A stretch of 8,325 bases of DNA from an uncultured Eubacteriales bacterium (lineage in GTDB: Bacteria; Bacillota; Clostridia; Oscillospirales; Oscillospiraceae). Below, in pieces: positions 6,223 through 8,325 of this stretch. The notes under the pieces are model-generated. The model saw nothing but the letters and a program-made list of their open reading frames with translations. It did no database searches and had not been told where the DNA came from. The stretch spans positions 1-8,325 of the forward strand of contig CABRZO010000113.1 in assembly GCA_902475455.1 (NCBI GenBank), read 5' to 3'. Each line of letters begins with the position of its first letter. Positions within the stretch are counted from its first letter, which is position 1. Both the position numbers and the translations under genes were made by a program.

Positions 6223-6744
6223 ATGAGCGAACCGTGGATCTGGCACAGTCATGTGCGTTACTATGAGACCGACCGGATGGGTGTGGTCCATCACTCCAAC
6301 TACCTGCGCATCCTGGAGGACGCCCGCATGGACTGGCTGGAGGCCATGGGCCTCAACTATCCGGAGATGGAGCGCCAGGGGGTCATCATCCCCTGCATCT
6401 CCGCCCAGGGGGAGTTTCTGAACTTTTTGCGGTTTGGAGAGCCCTATCAGGTGGCCGTCACCCTGGTGGGCTACACCGGCACCCGGCTCCGGTTCTCCTA
6501 TGAGGTACGCAGCGAGGCCTCGGATAAGCTCTGCTACCGGGGCACCACCGAGCACTGCTTTGTCCGGGACGGGGACTATCTGCCCGTCATGCTGAAGCGG
6601 AAGCTGCCCGACTACCATCGGCGGCTGCGGCCGCCAATCCCCCCCACCCCTGTCCCAAGAAAGGAACCTACTCTATGGCTTTTTATCATCGTTTCGCGGA
6701 GGAACAGCTCAATGACCAGGGCGCCCTGGTGGATTTCACCCTGA
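6223..6744 (+). CDS. Acyl-CoA/acyl-ACP thioesterase, 4HBT (YbgC/FadM-like) hotdog family
   Basis: This encodes 173 residues. The start is ATG 6223, 6 bases after a full AGGAGG (6211-6216). Residues 8-135 form a single hotdog domain of the 4-hydroxybenzoyl-CoA thioesterase type, which hydrolyses acyl thioesters to free acid and CoA (or ACP). The signature is HVRYYETDRMGVVHHSNYLR (10-29), with Asp17 as the expected catalytic residue and the D-x2-G-x2-H-H-x2-Y pattern intact. Family members usually end near residue 135. Here a 38-residue tail follows (136-173), first proline-rich (RPPIPPTPVPRKEP), then hydrophobic, and it is encoded partly across the start of the next gene. The tail has no domain character and may be a by-product of the absence of a stop in this frame. 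First gene of an operator-controlled pair with the acyl-CoA synthetase. Substrate (fatty or aromatic acyl) cannot be told from sequence. Confidence 0.85.
   Translation: MSEPWIWHSHVRYYETDRMGVVHHSNYLRILEDARMDWLEAMGLNYPEMERQGVIIPCISAQGEFLNFLRFGEPYQVAVTLVGYTGTRLRFSYEVRSEASDKLCYRGTTEHCFVRDGDYLPVMLKRKLPDYHRRLRPPIPPTPVPRKEPTLWLFIIVSRRNSSMTRAPWWISP
6660..6665 (+). promoter_or_regulatory. Ribosome binding site of the acyl-CoA synthetase, inside the thioesterase gene
   Basis: AAAGGA lies 9 bases upstream of ATG 6675, while the thioesterase frame is still open. It supports the 6675 start, so the two genes overlap in different frames and are probably translationally coupled. Confidence 0.75.
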
Positions 6745-8325
6745 AGGTGCCGGAACACTTCAACTTCGGCTATGACGTGGTGGACGAAATCGCCCGGGAA
6801 ACCCCGGAGAAACGGGCGCTGGTCTGGTGCAACGCCCGGCACGAGGAGCGGATGTTCAACTTCGGGGAGCTGAGCCGCCTCAGCACCCAGGCCGCCAACG
6901 TCTTTGCCGCCCACGGCATCCGGAGAGGCGACCGGGTCATGCTGCTCTTGAAGCGGCACTACGAGTACTGGTACGCCCTGGTGGGCCTCCACAAGCTGGG
7001 GGCGGTGGCCATCCCCGCCACCAACCTGCTCTCGGCCCCGGATCTGGCCTACCGGATCAATGCGGCTGAGGTGGCCGCCGTGGTCACCACCCCGGAGGAC
7101 GGCACCCCCGACGCCCTGGCGCAGATTCGGCCCCAGTGCCCCAGCCTGCGGCATCTGTTCATCGTCCGCCAGCCCAAGGAGGGCTTCGTGGACTTCACCG
7201 CCGCCTGCGCCCAGGCCAGCACCGACCTGGACCGGGTGGAGACCGACGTCCGGGACCCCATGCTGCTCTACTTCACCTCCGGCACCACCGCCCAGCCCAA
7301 GGCGGTGCTCCATGATTTCAGCTATCCCCTGGCCCACATCATCACCGCCCGGTACTGGCAGAACGTCCGGGAGGACGGCCTACACCTGAGCATCTCCGAC
7401 ACCGGCTGGGGCAAGGCCTCCTGGGGCAAAATCTACGGTCAGTGGCTGTGCGGCTGCGCCGTGATGGTCTACGACTACGACCAGTTCTCCCCCCGGGCCA
7501 TTACCCATGTGATCCGGAAATACGGGGTCAACACCTTCTGCGCGCCCCCCACCGTCTTCCGCTATCTGATCCGCCAGCACATCAGCCGGGAGGATTTTGG
7601 CCAGGTGTCCTATATCACCACCGCCGGGGAGGCTTTGAACCCGGAGGTAGCCAAGCAATTTGAGTCCATGACCGGATTTCATATCCACGAGGGCTTCGGC
7701 CAGACGGAATCGGTGCTGATCCTGGGCAACCTGGCGGGGGATCCTCCCCGGGCGGAGGGGTCCATCGGCCGGGCCAGCCCCCTCTATCAGGTGGCGGTGC
7801 TCAACTCTGACGGCACCCCCACCCCCGACGGCCAGGTGGGTGAACTGGTGATCCTGCAGCGGCAGGACCGGCCCCAGTACGGCATTTTTATGGGCTACGG
7901 CGGCGCCCCCCTGGACGGCTCCGCCGTCTGGCAGGACGGGGTGTATCACACCCACGATCTGGTGACCCGGGACCCGGACGGCTATTTCCATTACGTCAGC
8001 CGCACTGATGACGTCATCAAAAGCTGCGGCTACCGGGTCAGCCCCTTTGAGGTGGAGAGCGTGCTGATGGAGCACCCGGCGGTGATGGAGTGTGCCGTCA
8101 CCGGCATCCCGGACCCGGGCCGGGGCTACTCCCTGAAGGCCTCCATCGTCCTCTCCCCGGGGTTCAGCCCTGACGAGGGACTGAAAAAGGAGCTGAACCG
8201 CTACTGCCGGGACAACCTGGCGGTGTACAAGCGGCCCCGCTCCATCGTCTTTGCCGATCAGCTCCCCAAAACCGTCAGCGGCAAGATCCGCCGGGCCGAA
8301 ATCCGCCAGGCGGACCAGGCCGCCC
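6675..8325 (+). CDS. AMP-forming acyl-CoA synthetase (medium-chain type), 3' end cut by window edge
   Basis: 550 complete codons are open to the window end; medium-chain acyl-CoA synthetases are about 550-570 residues, so only a few are probably missing. ANL-superfamily enzymes activate a carboxylate with ATP to an acyl-adenylate and transfer it to CoA. The N-terminal FNFGYDVVDEIA (29-40) is typical of the medium-chain/aromatic branch. Core motifs: YFTSGTTAQPK (199-209, A3 phosphate loop), GFGQTES (340-346, A5), YHTHD (424-428, A7, Asp428), SRTDDVIKSCGYRV (442-455, hinge A8) and LPKTVSGKIRR (530-540, A10, catalytic Lys537). Deviations from the common pattern are Ala206 for Gly in A3, His427 for Gly in TGD and Ser442 for Gly before the hinge Arg. 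Essential residues are kept, so activity is expected, perhaps with changed substrate range. Start ATG 6675 has a ribosome site 9 bases upstream and gives the full family N-terminus. It overlaps the thioesterase by 70 bases. Confidence 0.92.
   Translation, partial: MAFYHRFAEEQLNDQGALVDFTLKVPEHFNFGYDVVDEIARETPEKRALVWCNARHEERMFNFGELSRLSTQAANVFAAHGIRRGDRVMLLLKRHYEYWYALVGLHKLGAVAIPATNLLSAPDLAYRINAAEVAAVVTTPEDGTPDALAQIRPQCPSLRHLFIVRQPKEGFVDFTAACAQASTDLDRVETDVRDPMLLYFTSGTTAQPKAVLHDFSYPLAHIITARYWQNVREDGLHLSISDTGWGKASWGKIYGQWLCGCAVMVYDYDQFSPRAITHVIRKYGVNTFCAPPTVFRYLIRQHISREDFGQVSYITTAGEALNPEVAKQFESMTGFHIHEGFGQTESVLILGNLAGDPPRAEGSIGRASPLYQVAVLNSDGTPTPDGQVGELVILQRQDRPQYGIFMGYGGAPLDGSAVWQDGVYHTHDLVTRDPDGYFHYVSRTDDVIKSCGYRVSPFEVESVLMEHPAVMECAVTGIPDPGRGYSLKASIVLSPGFSPDEGLKKELNRYCRDNLAVYKRPRSIVFADQLPKTVSGKIRRAEIRQADQAA

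Noticed and set aside
7380..8075. 231-codon minus-strand open frame opposite the acyl-CoA synthetase
   Set aside because: The plus strand carries all ANL core motifs here, so this is a shadow.

Overview
The window looks like a chromosomal segment from a GC-rich, gut-type Clostridia bacterium, most likely Oscillospiraceae (Flavonifractor/Lawsonibacter/Intestinimonas-like). Reasons: codons are strongly biased to G or C in third position, while promoters are classical sigma-A type (two exact TTGACA-N17-TATAAT) and ribosome sites are strong AGGAGG-type sites. The protein families present also fit. This assignment is inference from style; there is no rRNA to confirm it. I see no mobile element, tRNA, rRNA or CRISPR array.

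Layout. Bases 1-481 are the 3' part of a SpoU-family 23S rRNA methyltransferase (rlmB), followed by a weak hairpin terminator. Bases 568-3033 encode an 821-residue protein: an acidic, proline-rich, probably disordered N-terminal third, then a membrane part that I read as a P-type (P1B-like) ATPase fold whose catalytic motifs have all decayed. It ends at two strong hairpins (3040-3117), which also face the convergent gene on the minus strand. That gene, 3149-4594, is an NCS2 uracil permease (uraA/pyrP) with its own promoter. From 4745 rightward the strand is plus again: a consensus promoter drives a single beta-ketoacyl-ACP synthase II gene (fabF, 4826-6061), closed by a strong terminator. A second consensus promoter (6135-6163) is followed at once by a perfect 18-bp palindrome that looks like an operator. 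It drives a two-gene unit: a 4HBT/YbgC-type thioesterase (6223-6744) and, overlapping its 3' end by 70 bases, an AMP-forming medium-chain-type acyl-CoA synthetase (6675 to beyond the window end).

How the genes fit together. The right half is a small fatty-acid/acyl-thioester neighbourhood: a condensing enzyme, a thioesterase and an acyl-CoA ligase, in two adjacent transcription units with closely similar promoters. The left half is housekeeping (rRNA modification, pyrimidine uptake) around the unusual pseudo-pump. The most unusual items are the catalytically dead-looking P-type ATPase relative, the palindromic operator, and the long overlapping junction between thioesterase and ligase.
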